Positions 1 to 10,300 of a stretch of 64,000 nucleotides of DNA are shown here, piece after piece. Each line of letters starts with the position of its first letter. Within the stretch, counting starts at the first letter, position 1. Below the pieces are notes generated by a model, which worked only from the letters and a program-made list of their open reading frames with translations, did not search any database and had not been told where the DNA came from. Made by a program: the position numbers and the translations under genes. The stretch comes from Leptonema illini DSM 21528 (GTDB lineage Bacteria > Spirochaetota > Leptospiria > Leptospirales > Leptonemataceae). The stretch lies in contig NZ_JH597773.1 in assembly GCF_000243335.1 (NCBI RefSeq), positions 889,989-953,988 on the forward strand, written 5' to 3'.

Positions 1-1118
1 GTCTTTGCATCGAGCCTCCCCAGATACTGCTCGGCGGCATAGACGGGCTGGATCTTGCTTGCAATGATCATCACGGCCATCTGTTTGCCGTTTGCACCCG
101 ATGAATTTTTGAAGTTATTCCACATTTCAGAGGGAACACCGTGCAGCTTGTTTTTCTGCTGGTTATCCTGCTGTTCCTTTTGCTCTTTCTGTTCGGATTG
201 CCCTTCACCCGGTTTACCGGGACGGCCACCCTGCCCCTCGCCTGGCTTGCCCTCTCCGGGTCTGCCCTCGCCTGGTCGCCCCGGCTGGCCTTCCCGCCCC
301 TGACCGTCGGCAGAATTCCCTTCGCCCTGAAGCTCAGACGGATACTTCTCCTCCCGATCACCAAGAGGTTTACCGTTACGGTTATGCCGCTCCTGTTCGC
401 CCTCCCCTTCGCCGGGGCGCCGCCGTCCCTGACCTTCTCCATCGCGACGTCCGTCGCCATCGAGGCCCTTCAGAGGCGGCTCTTTTTCGAGTTCGTTCAT
501 GACGATCTTATTCTGAACAAAATCCGAAGGAACAAAATGCCCGAAGATGAGAGCAAGCGGCAAGCCGACGGCAAAGAAAATGGCAAGTTCCGTTCGATTC
601 CGTCTACCGCCCGCTCCCGGAAAAGCGGAGAAGTACAGAACAAGTCCGTGCACGAGAAAGAGCAGAACGGCAAAGGCAATAAGAAAAGTGGATAACCCTG
701 CGCTGCGGGCGGCAATCTCTTCAGAGGCCCGTCCGTATTCGAGGATGCGCAGATAGATGATGGCAAGCCCGAACATCTCAATGGCGGCAAAGGCAGGGAA
801 GCGCCCCTGACCACGAAAGACAAGCACCGTCCAGATGTAGCCGAGAACGGTAACAAGCAATGGAAGAAGGGCGCTGCGATCAAGGCCGGTAACAAAAAAT
901 ACCGTGCCGGCATACAGCACGGCCAGTGCGGCCAGGCCATGCCATACGCGAAAGCGAGGACCTCTCAGATAGAAGGCCGCAAACATCGAAGCCGGAAGCA
1001 GAACAAAGAACATTACTCTGTTCAACCAGTCGTAGGCGACGGCAACGGCGGGATGAAATACCGGAATCAAGAAGGCGGAAAGATAGAGGGCCAGGCGTGT
1101 ATAGAAGAGTAATTGCAT
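1..1118 (-). CDS. Multi-pass membrane protein with Gly/Glu/Pro-rich linker, possible transglutaminase-type (3' end outside window)
   Basis: The frame opens at an ATG at 1118 with GGAGG just upstream and runs without a stop off the left edge, so at least 372 residues are seen. The first about 200 residues hold six or more hydrophobic segments. A hydrophilic low-complexity stretch rich in GEG, GRP and GKP units follows (about residues 205-320), then ordinary sequence resumes. It starts 14 bp after the DUF58 gene and is the third gene of a MoxR/DUF58 operon. In such operons the third gene is often a transglutaminase-like membrane protein (TgpA type) or a Bat protein. The catalytic part would be beyond the edge, so the family is inferred from context only. 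Confidence 0.75.
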   Translation of the reverse strand, partial: MQLLFYTRLALYLSAFLIPVFHPAVAVAYDWLNRVMFFVLLPASMFAAFYLRGPRFRVWHGLAALAVLYAGTVFFVTGLDRSALLPLLVTVLGYIWTVLVFRGQGRFPAFAAIEMFGLAIIYLRILEYGRASEEIAARSAGLSTFLIAFAVLLFLVHGLVLYFSAFPGAGGRRNRTELAIFFAVGLPLALIFGHFVPSDFVQNKIVMNELEKEPPLKGLDGDGRRDGEGQGRRRPGEGEGEQERHNRNGKPLGDREEKYPSELQGEGNSADGQGREGQPGRPGEGRPGEGKPGEGQGGRPGKPGEGQSEQKEQKEQQDNQQKNKLHGVPSEMWNNFKNSSGANGKQMAVMIIASKIQPVYAAEQYLGRLDAK

Positions 1119-1132
1119 TCGATCCTCCACCG

Positions 1133-2380
1133 TTAAAAGAAACGCAACGAGAGTCTTTCTTCCACCAGTTTCCCGCGCTGCGGAGTGAGCGAGGCGCGCT
1201 CGGGCCTTTCCCGTCTGAAGATCCAGAGGCCAGGAAGAGCGCTGAGATCCGGGGATGGAAAGAGCCCGACACGACGATCCCGGCCCTTCATCGTTCTGAA
1301 AAGCTGCACCGATGACGGATGACGCCTCAGATAGTTGCCGAGGCCTTTATCAAAGGCCGTCGAAAACACAAATCTCTCCTGTACCGCCGTCGGATCGGCG
1401 AAATTCCCTGCCTCTGCCTGATACTCGCATACGGCCAGTCTTCTTGAAAAGGCAACAAGATCCTCTTCGCTTTCCAGAAGATGGCTTTCAAGGCCCATCG
1501 TTACCTGAAACCGATAACCCGGATGCGCCGCATGCACGGCTCTGAGAAAAGAGAGGGCCCAGCTTTTCATGAAGTTTAACTGTAGAATCGCCTCAGGCCC
1601 GTCCTTTCGTTCAGAGTGGAAGGCGCGGATGTCGACATGGATCAGATGCGACTCCTCGGGAGATTTAGGCGAAATGCGCGTGATAAGCTCGTCGATGCGA
1701 ATCGACGTCTTCCAGTTGATGTCTTTCAGACGATCCCCCGGAATATACTCTCGCATATAGTACTTTTCCTCTTCGGTTACCTGCAACTTGCGCGTGCTCT
1801 CCTGACTCGAAGACGGATCAAACTTAACGGGAGCCCGGTCCGGGAAGAGCGGCGGAAGAAAGGTCAGCTGAATTTCTTCGGGATCGGTGAGCAGGACTCG
1901 CGTCAACCCAAAGACGTCTCTAAGCATAAGACTTCCGCTTGCGCGAACAGGGCCGCAAAAAGGCAGACGAAGCGGAACGGTAATCACACCCGCCTCGCGA
2001 GAAGCTCCCTCCGCATAAAGCGAGAGATGACATTGTCGCCCGGCCATCAGTCGACCTTTGAGACGATAGTGGTATCTGAAAAAATAGAACGCCGGTCGAC
2101 GCGCACCAAGTGATACGGGAATGGCCTGGCCTTCAAGCCGGGCAAAGAGCGGCCGCCCCGCTTCAACGATAGCCGGAATCTTTGCCGAACGCAACCGCTG
2201 AACCTGCCCCAGAATAAACAGCCAGAACAGAGACCAGAAAGATACAAGCGAAAAGGCAAGCGGATAAAAGCTGCCAGTACCGTAAAAGACTCCGAATAGA
2301 AGCAATGAGGCGATGAAAAGCAACGTTCCCGTCGCCGTCAGCGGATACATCCGGTCGAGCCAGAGAAGAACGGAGCGCAT
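1133..2380 (-). CDS. DUF58 domain protein
   Basis: 415 residues. Two hydrophobic segments lie near the N-terminus (about residues 15-60). The DUF58 hallmark, REYIPGDRLKDINWK, is around residue 210, followed by a VWA-like C-terminal half. DUF58 proteins are usually encoded beside MoxR ATPases and are thought to take part in assembly of cell-surface or metal-binding complexes; the exact role is unknown. The ATG starts 2 bp after the TGA of the MoxR gene, so translation is probably coupled. The start is firm because of this junction. Confidence 0.9.
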   Translation of the reverse strand: MRSVLLWLDRMYPLTATGTLLFIASLLLFGVFYGTGSFYPLAFSLVSFWSLFWLFILGQVQRLRSAKIPAIVEAGRPLFARLEGQAIPVSLGARRPAFYFFRYHYRLKGRLMAGRQCHLSLYAEGASREAGVITVPLRLPFCGPVRASGSLMLRDVFGLTRVLLTDPEEIQLTFLPPLFPDRAPVKFDPSSSQESTRKLQVTEEEKYYMREYIPGDRLKDINWKTSIRIDELITRISPKSPEESHLIHVDIRAFHSERKDGPEAILQLNFMKSWALSFLRAVHAAHPGYRFQVTMGLESHLLESEEDLVAFSRRLAVCEYQAEAGNFADPTAVQERFVFSTAFDKGLGNYLRRHPSSVQLFRTMKGRDRRVGLFPSPDLSALPGLWIFRRERPERASLTPQRGKLVEERLSLRFF

Positions 2381-2382
2381 AC

Positions 2383-3372
2383 TCAGCCGCCGGCCGGAGT
2401 CTCTTTCAGGATCTGGCGCAGTACCTCATGCGGATCCATCGCCGGATCTTCAAGTTCCAGTCTGTGCGACAGAACGGGGATAGCCAGTTCCTTGACCAGG
2501 TCGATCGTGACATAGTCCAGTCCTCTTACGAGTGAAAGGGCGCGGGCCGCTCTCGAAAGCTTGATACCGGCTCGCGGGCTGCACCCGGTGACGATGCCCG
2601 GATAACCGCGCGTCTTTCGGATCAGCGAGACGATATAATCGATCACTTCCCGCTTGATGGAGATATGATCGACAAGCTTCTGCCAGGCGAGCAGTTCGCC
2701 TGCATCAACGACAGGGCCGAAATCCTTCCAGGAATCGTCTTTCCCGTGACGCTCGACGATATCGGCCTCATCCTTCTCTGCCGGATAACCCATCGACAGC
2801 TGTAGCATGAAGCGGTCCAGCTGCGGGGCGGGAAGCGGAAAGAGATGAGCTCCTTTCAGGTTCATCGTGGCGATGATAAAAAAAGGATCGGGCAGCTCGT
2901 AGGTCATGCCCTCGATGGAAACAGTCTGTTCTTCCGTGACCTGAAAGAAGCTTCCCTGTGTTTTTGGGGTCAGCAGGTTGATCTCATCGGTCAGGACGAA
3001 GTGAGCGAAAATCGGTCCACGGTTGAACGTATACGCATTGGCCTTCATATCAAATCGATTGAAGCCGAGGATATCTTGCGGAAGCAGGTCGACGGTACAC
3101 TGGATGCGCGAAAAACTTTCAATCGGAATGCCTTCGCGGTTGGCCTTCCTGTCGCCCCACTGAATGGACCCAGCAAGAGCTCTGGCCAGCGAGGTTTTCC
3201 CGACGCCATGACTGTCGGCCAGGATAACATGCCCGCCGGCAATCTTTGATGCCAGCAGGTATTCAAGCTTTCTTGTGTCGATGGTGATGACGCCTTTGAT
3301 ATTGGCCATCAACCGGAGTATGCCCTGGCGGGCTACGGTAAGGTATTCAGAAGAGGGTACTGCACTGTCCAT
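2383..3372 (-). CDS. MoxR family AAA+ ATPase
   Basis: About 329 residues from the ATG at 3372; a GTG nine codons upstream is an alternative. A Walker A motif with a relaxed first position (ADSHGVGKTS) is near residue 55, a Walker B/DEIN motif (FVLTDEINLL) near residue 130, and the sensor 1 segment FIIATMN follows. The C-terminal region matches the MoxR lid with CSPRAGIKLSRAARA. MoxR ATPases act as chaperones or remodelling factors with VWA/DUF58 partners, and here the DUF58 gene follows at once. It is the first gene of an operon that continues past the left edge. Confidence 0.92.
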   Translation of the reverse strand: MDSAVPSSEYLTVARQGILRLMANIKGVITIDTRKLEYLLASKIAGGHVILADSHGVGKTSLARALAGSIQWGDRKANREGIPIESFSRIQCTVDLLPQDILGFNRFDMKANAYTFNRGPIFAHFVLTDEINLLTPKTQGSFFQVTEEQTVSIEGMTYELPDPFFIIATMNLKGAHLFPLPAPQLDRFMLQLSMGYPAEKDEADIVERHGKDDSWKDFGPVVDAGELLAWQKLVDHISIKREVIDYIVSLIRKTRGYPGIVTGCSPRAGIKLSRAARALSLVRGLDYVTIDLVKELAIPVLSHRLELEDPAMDPHEVLRQILKETPAGG

Positions 3373-3485
3373 ACGGATTCCAGACCGATGTAATGCCACC
3401 GGCCCAGAAAAGGAAGAGATTTTTTCAGTGAGCTACCGAACGGATGCGAATAATGCAAGGGAAGGGGAAATCTGTCGGATTTCCC

Positions 3486-3686
3486 TTATTTCATTTTGAA
3501 TTTCTTCTTGAATCGCTCAACCCGACCGGCGGCATCCACGATTTTCTGCGTTCCGGTAAAGAACGGATGGCAGTTGGCGCAAATTTCTACGGTCATATCG
3601 CCTTTTGTCGTGCGAGTTTTATAAGTGGCCCCGCAAACGCAGGTGATTGTCGCTTCGTTATATTCAGGATGCAGTGCGGCTTTCAT
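3486..3686 (-). CDS. rpmE: 50S ribosomal protein L31
   Basis: 66 residues, the usual length. The N-terminus MKAALHPEY, the segment CANCHPFFTG and the C-terminal AGRVERFKKKF are typical of L31. Cysteines at residues 16, 18, 36 and 39 make this the zinc-binding (C+) form rather than the zinc-free paralogue. It binds the large ribosomal subunit at the central protuberance. It appears to be a single-gene unit: the MoxR operon starts about 110 bp further on, and a TTGACA element lies about 50 bp upstream of the start. Confidence 0.97.
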   Translation of the reverse strand: MKAALHPEYNEATITCVCGATYKTRTTKGDMTVEICANCHPFFTGTQKIVDAAGRVERFKKKFKMK

Positions 3687-3706
3687 ATATTACTCCAGAG
3701 TAGGGT

Positions 3707-3735
3707 ACAAAAATCCAGAGGCCTTTCCCTGTCAA
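3707..3735 (-). promoter_or_regulatory. Candidate rpmE promoter
   Basis: On the minus strand a perfect -35 box TTGACA (3730-3735) is followed after 17 bp by a weak -10 (TTTTGT, 3707-3712), about 20 bp ahead of the rpmE start. The -35 is convincing; the -10 is poor, so the exact assignment is tentative. Confidence 0.4.
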
Positions 3736-3823
3736 CTCTTATAGTCTCCGACCGCAGCATTGAATTTCCGGGACGGGGCTCTTTTTTTTTATACAGAATG
3801 CCCTGAGACTGACCTATTCAAGT

Positions 3824-4405
3824 ATGCACTACGCACAAATTCCATCGACCTCTATGTCAGTTCAGCTTCACTACCCGGCGCTCCGCTGGTCGCCGGCAGG
3901 CTCGCTGGACATCCTGTTGCCGGCCATGCATCTGCACAAATTGACCCTCCTCCGTGAAGATCCAATGTGCATGAATTCGCTCGTGCGGACGTGGATCGGC
4001 CGATACCGCAATCGGCTGCTGCGTGCTGCGTGTGAAACACCAGAATGTCCGCCGTATCATTCCTACGGTGTTCTACGATCCCGATATCAAAAACAGGGCT
4101 TGAATCTGCATCGAATTTCGATAAGAGTTGAGGAAGAGGTATGGCTGGAGCTGAAGATTCTCAGTCTGACAGCGCGGTGCTCGATGAGCCTGATCATGGT
4201 ATTGATGGTTCAGTGGGAGTACGCCCGGCGCTACAAATTCGGGCTGCGTGGCTGGGATGTCTGTGTCGAGGGTTATGTCGGAACTCCGACAAAAAGTCGG
4301 GTCCGCCTGTCTTTCAATGAAAAGACCCGAATTTACAAGATTTTTGCCTATTTCTCGAAAGCCACCCCGCTCACACTACCTCACTGGTACCGTCCGCCGC
4401 CCTGA
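3824..4405 (+). CDS. DUF1564 family protein
   Basis: 193 residues from the first ATG; the ATG at 3857 is an alternative. The central block around residues 85-130 (a YQKQGLNLHRISIRV segment, then a WLELKILSL...CSMSLIMVLM segment) matches the pattern I recall for leptospiral DUF1564 proteins: a basic 'YQ.eGqNL' motif, then 'W.eLK..sl...S...lf...L'. The layout resembles a ribbon-helix-helix-like DNA-binding core, but no function is established. It ends 7 bp from the convergent lpxR-like gene. Such proteins occur in many copies in leptospires and are a taxonomic clue. Confidence 0.75.
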   Translation: MHYAQIPSTSMSVQLHYPALRWSPAGSLDILLPAMHLHKLTLLREDPMCMNSLVRTWIGRYRNRLLRAACETPECPPYHSYGVLRSRYQKQGLNLHRISIRVEEEVWLELKILSLTARCSMSLIMVLMVQWEYARRYKFGLRGWDVCVEGYVGTPTKSRVRLSFNEKTRIYKIFAYFSKATPLTLPHWYRPPP

Positions 4406-4412
4406 CAGGCAC

Positions 4413-5717
4413 TCAAAACCTGAACCCTACCTGAAAACTCCCCCAGCGATGCCAGGTAGGATACCCGTTCTCGGCCAGAAAATCCGACGGACCTGTACTG
4501 AGCGCAATCTGACAGTACAGCCCACCGGGCATGCTATACTGAAAACCGATCGTCGTCAGCGTCTGGACCGTTCGGGGGGCTCGTAATGGAAAACTGGCTC
4601 CATCGCTATCATCCGATGGCCGAATCGCTTTCACAAGATCCCAGAGTAGCGCGTCGGTGGCCATTGTCCCGCCGGTATTCGTCAGCAACCTGTAAGCCTG
4701 TGCCATTCCACCTGGATGCTGAATAAACTCCGGATGCAGATGGAGTTGCTGAATTAGATGATGCCGCGCCAGCTGCGTCTCTCGCCTGTTTGAAGTCGGC
4801 ACAAGCAGGTTCCAGATCAGTGAGTTCTCAAGCTGATTCCCTGTGCCGCCTAAAATTCGCAGCAAATTCTCATCATAAAGTCTATCGAGTCCTCCGTCGC
4901 CGCCCTCTCGCAAAGTGGCGTCCATGAACTGAAGAAAGGCCGTCGATTCGAGGAAGAGGTAGGAATCCGTCTTGTTAACCGGCGCAGGCGGAGCCGCCGG
5001 ATGAAACATGCCCGTGCCCGGAAACGATGAGTCCCTTTCAAAACGTCCGACTCGATACTGAATGCCCGCTCCGGCCGTTATATAAACGCTCCCCGCTCTA
5101 CCGAACAGCAACCATCCGGCGCTATCGGTCATTCGTCTGCGATACTCAAGATGGGACTGTACGGCAAGTCGAGCCGGAGTCTGGTCATCCCATCCCTGTG
5201 GCGGAGGAGATCCGATCAGACGATGGATCAACGTCTGCGACTGCTCTCCCATTGCCGGAGGACCGAGCGCCCCTATGGTTAACTCAAGATAGATGTCGCG
5301 ACCGGCGCAGCTTTCGTAGATCATTCCGCCAAGATAGAGATGTGCGGCATAGTTGCGGTCCGCTGATGAGACGACAGGAGTCCTGATGTTTGAAGAAGTA
5401 AACATCGTCTGTCCGAAACTGAAGCCGACAAGAGAACGACACCCCGGTCGGTTCAATTTCCAGAATTCAAACCAGTGGTCTTTTTTCGGCATACTGCTTC
5501 CCGAAAGCCCGGAACCGAAAAGACTCATCGGTTTGGTTGCGTTAACCTGGCCGGCTGGAAACCATAGTTCAAAACGCATGCCGTTCGTGTAGTATCGATC
5601 TGAATCCCCGAAGACCGCGTCATTCTCCCAGAAGAACCGCGTTCCCCCGTCTGCTGCGATCGAAGTCGCTGAGGACAGCAGAAACAGAAGTAACACAGTA
5701 CGAACTCGGGCAGGCAT
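4413..5717 (-). CDS. LpxR-like outer-membrane lipid A 3'-O-deacylase (DUF2219)
   Basis: 434 residues from the ATG at 5717 (a TTG one codon earlier is possible), starting with a signal peptide that ends near SIAA. The N-terminal WEND followed by DRYYTNGMRFE matches the LpxR family signature, where Asn, Asp and Thr contribute to the active site. The later segment with GEQSQTLIHRLIG carries the conserved histidine. The family forms a 12-strand outer-membrane barrel that removes the 3'-acyloxyacyl group from lipid A. The insert between residues about 270 and 370 is longer than in enterobacterial LpxR. It follows the TolC gene by 26 bp and could belong to the same transcript. Confidence 0.82.
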   Translation of the reverse strand: MPARVRTVLLLFLLSSATSIAADGGTRFFWENDAVFGDSDRYYTNGMRFELWFPAGQVNATKPMSLFGSGLSGSSMPKKDHWFEFWKLNRPGCRSLVGFSFGQTMFTSSNIRTPVVSSADRNYAAHLYLGGMIYESCAGRDIYLELTIGALGPPAMGEQSQTLIHRLIGSPPPQGWDDQTPARLAVQSHLEYRRRMTDSAGWLLFGRAGSVYITAGAGIQYRVGRFERDSSFPGTGMFHPAAPPAPVNKTDSYLFLESTAFLQFMDATLREGGDGGLDRLYDENLLRILGGTGNQLENSLIWNLLVPTSNRRETQLARHHLIQQLHLHPEFIQHPGGMAQAYRLLTNTGGTMATDALLWDLVKAIRPSDDSDGASFPLRAPRTVQTLTTIGFQYSMPGGLYCQIALSTGPSDFLAENGYPTWHRWGSFQVGFRF

Positions 5718-5743
5718 CAAGAACAGAAGATCGAGTCACAGAT

Positions 5744-7324
5744 TCAATCAGATTTACTGTGCCGCTTCAGAGCGGCCTCCAGATCAATGCCGTTCTTTTC
5801 GAACAGACGATAGCAGAGCAGATCGTACCGTGCAAGGGCCATATTAAAGGCGATCCTCGCCTGCGCCATACCGAGCCGCGCCTGGATAACGGCATCCAGA
5901 GCGCTCTTAACCGACTCCGCCTGCATGCGACCGGTGCGATAGTCGCCTACGATTCCCGCATACATTCTCTCTGAATGCATCAACGCATCTTTCATACGCG
6001 AAAGCGAGCGATGAGCGGCAAGAAGCTGTTCATGCGCCACTCTTATTTCATCTCGCGCCTGTCGGATGGCATCGGCTTTCTGAATTTCCATTTGCTGAAT
6101 CGAAAGGTTCGCATCACGGCGATCGGCAAGCGCTCCTTCGTCCCAGAGCGGAACCTCGAGTTGAAGTCGAATCGTCGACTCCGGATAAACTCCGCGATTT
6201 GCGTCGGGACCAAGGGCGGCATGGCGACCGAAGTTTCGCGAATCATACGTGCCCTGCACTGCCAGGGAAGGCAGGAGTTGACTTTCGGCAAGTTTCAGAG
6301 CCGTCTTCGCCGATGCAAGCTGTAGCTCCAGGTTACGCAGATCGGGCCTGCGCTCCAGGGCTAACTCCGTATCTTTCTCAAGATTCAAATCAGCAGGCAA
6401 CGTATCGCTTAGCAGCAGCGGTATGCCATTCTTACCGTCGAGAGTTATGTTCGTTTCGGGCGGCAAATCAAGAAGCCTGAGCAGAGCAAGACGCTGCTCT
6501 TCGCGCTGCACGCCGGTATTTTCAACATCAATACGAGCCGTCTGCTCAAGCGCCGACCATTGACTTACCTCGTAGTATTCGGCCAGCCCGAGGCCTGCCT
6601 TCTGGACGGTCAGATTGCGAATCTGTCCCGCATTCTGTAACAGTGCTTCGGCGGCCTTTTTCTGCTCTTCTGCAAGGGCGAACTGCCAGTATTGATTCAT
6701 CGCTCCGACGAGAATCTGTGCAAGCTCATACTCCAGCTGGTTACGTTTACGCTCGCTCTCGTTCTTCGCTATCTGTTCGTTCAGCTTGCCCTGGAATCCG
6801 AAATAGTTGCGCAACAGCTCCTGTCCGAGCGTTACCTGAATCCCCGACGTATGAAGCGGCGGCGAGCCGAAGTTTTCAAGAAGCGTACCTTTATCCTCCG
6901 GACGTTCACCGAGATTGTTATCTACCCTTGCGTCGTATCCCTTTACCTCGAGAGTTGTGCCCGTGCGAAACTGCTTCGAGAAACTCAGGAAGTAAGTATC
7001 GCTGAAAGCACGCGTTCCCTGAAGCATCGTCGCCGGGATATTCGGATTCCTCGTATCCTTTCCTTCATAACCGGCGGCAATCTTCGGCGTATAAGCTGAA
7101 GATTCCTTCTTCAAGGCCGTATCTGATTTCAGGATCTCAAGCTGCTGCATGCGCGCAACCGGTCCGCGTTCCGCTACTCTTTGCAAAAGGGCAGGCAACG
7201 TCAGTTCTTTCAAGAAGGCTCCGGCATCGTCGGCATAGAGAGCCGCTCCTCCGAAGAGTGAGAGCAGCAGGCTCGTGGCGATCATTCTTTTCTGTTTGTT
7301 TCGAAACTTTTGAACATTAACCAT
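5744..7324 (-). CDS. TolC-like outer-membrane efflux protein
   Basis: 526 residues with a basic N-terminus, a hydrophobic segment and a cleavable signal (about residues 13-33). The rest is mostly long helix with the two-fold internal repeat of the outer-membrane efflux protein family; LELQLASAKTALKLAESQLLPSLAVQGTYD is the recognisable second-repeat segment. Members form trimeric channels across the outer membrane and periplasm. It lies 31 bp after the RND pump gene and is the third gene of the tetR operon. Confidence 0.92.
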   Translation of the reverse strand: MVNVQKFRNKQKRMIATSLLLSLFGGAALYADDAGAFLKELTLPALLQRVAERGPVARMQQLEILKSDTALKKESSAYTPKIAAGYEGKDTRNPNIPATMLQGTRAFSDTYFLSFSKQFRTGTTLEVKGYDARVDNNLGERPEDKGTLLENFGSPPLHTSGIQVTLGQELLRNYFGFQGKLNEQIAKNESERKRNQLEYELAQILVGAMNQYWQFALAEEQKKAAEALLQNAGQIRNLTVQKAGLGLAEYYEVSQWSALEQTARIDVENTGVQREEQRLALLRLLDLPPETNITLDGKNGIPLLLSDTLPADLNLEKDTELALERRPDLRNLELQLASAKTALKLAESQLLPSLAVQGTYDSRNFGRHAALGPDANRGVYPESTIRLQLEVPLWDEGALADRRDANLSIQQMEIQKADAIRQARDEIRVAHEQLLAAHRSLSRMKDALMHSERMYAGIVGDYRTGRMQAESVKSALDAVIQARLGMAQARIAFNMALARYDLLCYRLFEKNGIDLEAALKRHSKSD

Positions 7325-7355
7325 ACAACAATACCTCTCTATAAATCCTTTTGCC

Positions 7356-10300
7356 TCAGGCCTTTCGCAGCCGGGCCAGAAAATCTTCTTTCATCATGTA
7401 AAGCAGCGGGCAGAGAACGAGCGTGATCAACGTGGCAAACATCAATCCCCAGGCGAAGCTCAAAGACAGCGGCTGCACGAAATGGTCAACGGTCGGGATT
7501 CCGTAAGCGCTTGGCAGCAATCCGATCACGGTCGTAACGGTCGTCAGAAGCACCGGGCGCAGGCGAATCGCTCCTGCATTGATGATAGCCTCGTGCAAAT
7601 CCTGCCCCTTTTTACGCAGCTCTTCGGTGAACGTCACAAGAACGAGAGTGTTGGCCACAATAGAACCGCTTAACGCTACGATGGCAAGCATGCTCATGAA
7701 ACTGAGAGGCTTTCCGTGCAGCATCAACCCGAGCAGAACGCCGGCGATGCCGAACGGGATCGCTCCCATAACGACGCCCGTGGTCGTCGCTGAATTGAAG
7801 TAGACAAGGAAGATCGCGAAAATCACCCCCATAGCGAAAGCGAATGAGATAACAAGATCGGTGAAGGAATCCTGAGCGTCTTCCTGTTCGCCCCCGAAGT
7901 TGACCGAATAGTCCTGATAATCCTTCGAGATATCGATCTTCTTCTGTAGCAGGCGGTTCACATCGAGAGATGTCGTCAGATCCGTATCGACCGAAGCCTC
8001 GACGCGAACGACTCGCATCAGATCCTGTCGGTTAATCATCGAATAACTTCGCTCTCTCGTGAAATAAGCGACTCTCTCAAGAGGCACAAGGCGTCCCTGG
8101 TTGTTCTGTACCTTGACTTTCTTCAGACTTTCAATCTTATGGCGAGCCTCGTCGGGAAATCTTACGACAATATTGATGCGGTCTTCGCCCTTGCTGATAG
8201 ACGAGGCCACCTCTCCGTTAAAGGCCGTGCGAATCGATTCAGCAACGTCATTCACGCTCAGCCCCGCCTTTGCGGCCACATCGTCTTTCACATAAAACCG
8301 GATTTCTTCTTTGCCTTCTTCAAGGTCAAGGCTGACATCATAAACGCCAGGCATGCCTTCAAGCTCCTTCATATAAAGAGCGGCGATCTCTTTGAGCTGT
8401 GCAAACTCCGGTCCGCGAATCTGTAGCGAGACTGGCTTGCCAACGGGCGGACCATGCAGCGCCGCCTCTACATCATATCTGAACTCCGCCGGCAATTCGC
8501 CCGCTTGCTGAGCCTTTTTCAGCCTGTCCCGTATCTTCTTCACATAGATGGCGGCAGAGGCCTCATCATCGCGCTCCTGCACAGGTGTGAGCTTCACGAT
8601 CACGGTCGATCGATGCGTCTCTTCGCCGGGCTTCGGATCATCAAACGGCGGCTCATGAATCCCCACTCTATCACGCAGGAAGACAAGCTGATCGCCGACA
8701 ACTTCGGTAATCAGGCCTTCGGCTTTATCCATCACCTCAAGGTTACGCTGTAGCGTCGTGCCCTGAGGCATATACGTCTTGATATCGATCTGGTCTTCAC
8801 CTCCGGCCGGGAACAGCACAAAGGGCAGAAACCGACCCGCCAGAAAGAGAAGTCCGAAAAAGAAAACGGTAAAACCTCCGATCACTGCATATCGGTATCG
8901 CAGAGCGATGGCCATCGTCTTACGATAGGCTCGCACAATCAGACCAAACCCGCCAGCCTCTTCGTCGTCGCCCCCATACGTGGCCTTTACACGCTCGGGT
9001 AGAAAGGTGTTCAGCCACGACGGGAGAAAGACAAGGGAGAAGACGAGCGAGACGACGAGCACGATCAGGATCACGGCCGGAATACCGAAAACAAACTTCC
9101 CGATAATGCCGCCCATAAAAAGGAGCGGAGCGAACGCCGCTCCAATAGCAAGCATCGTCACAAGCAGAGGAGCGAATACCTCAGAAAGCGTATTGCGGAT
9201 GGCATCGCCGCGAGCCTGCCCCTCCTGCATCAGACGAAACGAGTTTTCGGCGACAACGATGGAGTTATCCACCATCATACCCAGCACCATGACCAGGGCG
9301 AAAATACTGATCGTATTGATCGTGATCCCTGCCGCATGAATGATCGTAAAGGCGATCAGGAAGATCGACGGAATGGCGAACGAGATGATCATGCTCAGCC
9401 GGAATCCCAGAATGAAAAACAATGCGGCGACAACGAGAGTCAGGCCCGTCACAAAATTCATGATAAGATCGTTCAGCTGCCGCACGACGTCGGTGCTCTG
9501 ATCAAGAAAGACCGTCACCTCGACTTCCGGATAGCGTTCTTTCATCTTTTCAACGGTCGCTTTAGCCGCTTCTGCGGCGTTGATGATGTCGGCCGTTTCG
9601 GTCTTCCAGACGCGCAGCACAATCACATGCGATCCATCATACTTCTCATAAATAGTCGGATCTTCGTACGTATCGAAGACCTGCGCCACATCGGAAAGCA
9701 CCGTCATAAAGCCGGTGGCGTTACCGACGATTGGAACCGAGCGCATCTCAAGGGCCTCGGAAAACTGACCCCGCGTTCGCAGAAGATACTCCGTACCGTT
9801 CAGTCGCATGACGCCTGAAGGCATATCGACGTTACGCATGCCAAGGACGTTCAAGATTTGATTGAGCCCTACACGTTTTGCATTCAGAGCCGCCGGATCA
9901 GCCTCGACAAGAAACTGGCGATTTCGATATCCGAAGCGCTCCACCTCGGCGATCTCAGGAAGCTCGTAGAGCTTATCCTCAAAGGCCTTCGCCGTATCGC
10001 GAAGCATTCGATACTCTTCCGTCGTCGGAACATGAGCGCCGTCCCGTTTCAGAGAGAAGGCCACATCGACGACCTGTTGTTTATCCGTCGTGATCTCTTC
10101 GACGGTCGGCGCAAGGGCTCCCGGTGGAAGAGCCGTGCGCTCGACGGCGTCTTTAATATCTTCGACGGCCGGTCGCGTATCGGGCATGCCTTCTTTCAGA
10201 AAGACCATGATCACGCTGACGTTTTCGAGGTTATAGCTGCGCACTTCGTCGATATTTGAAACGGATCGAAGCTGCTTTTCCAGAGGAATGGAAACAAGTC

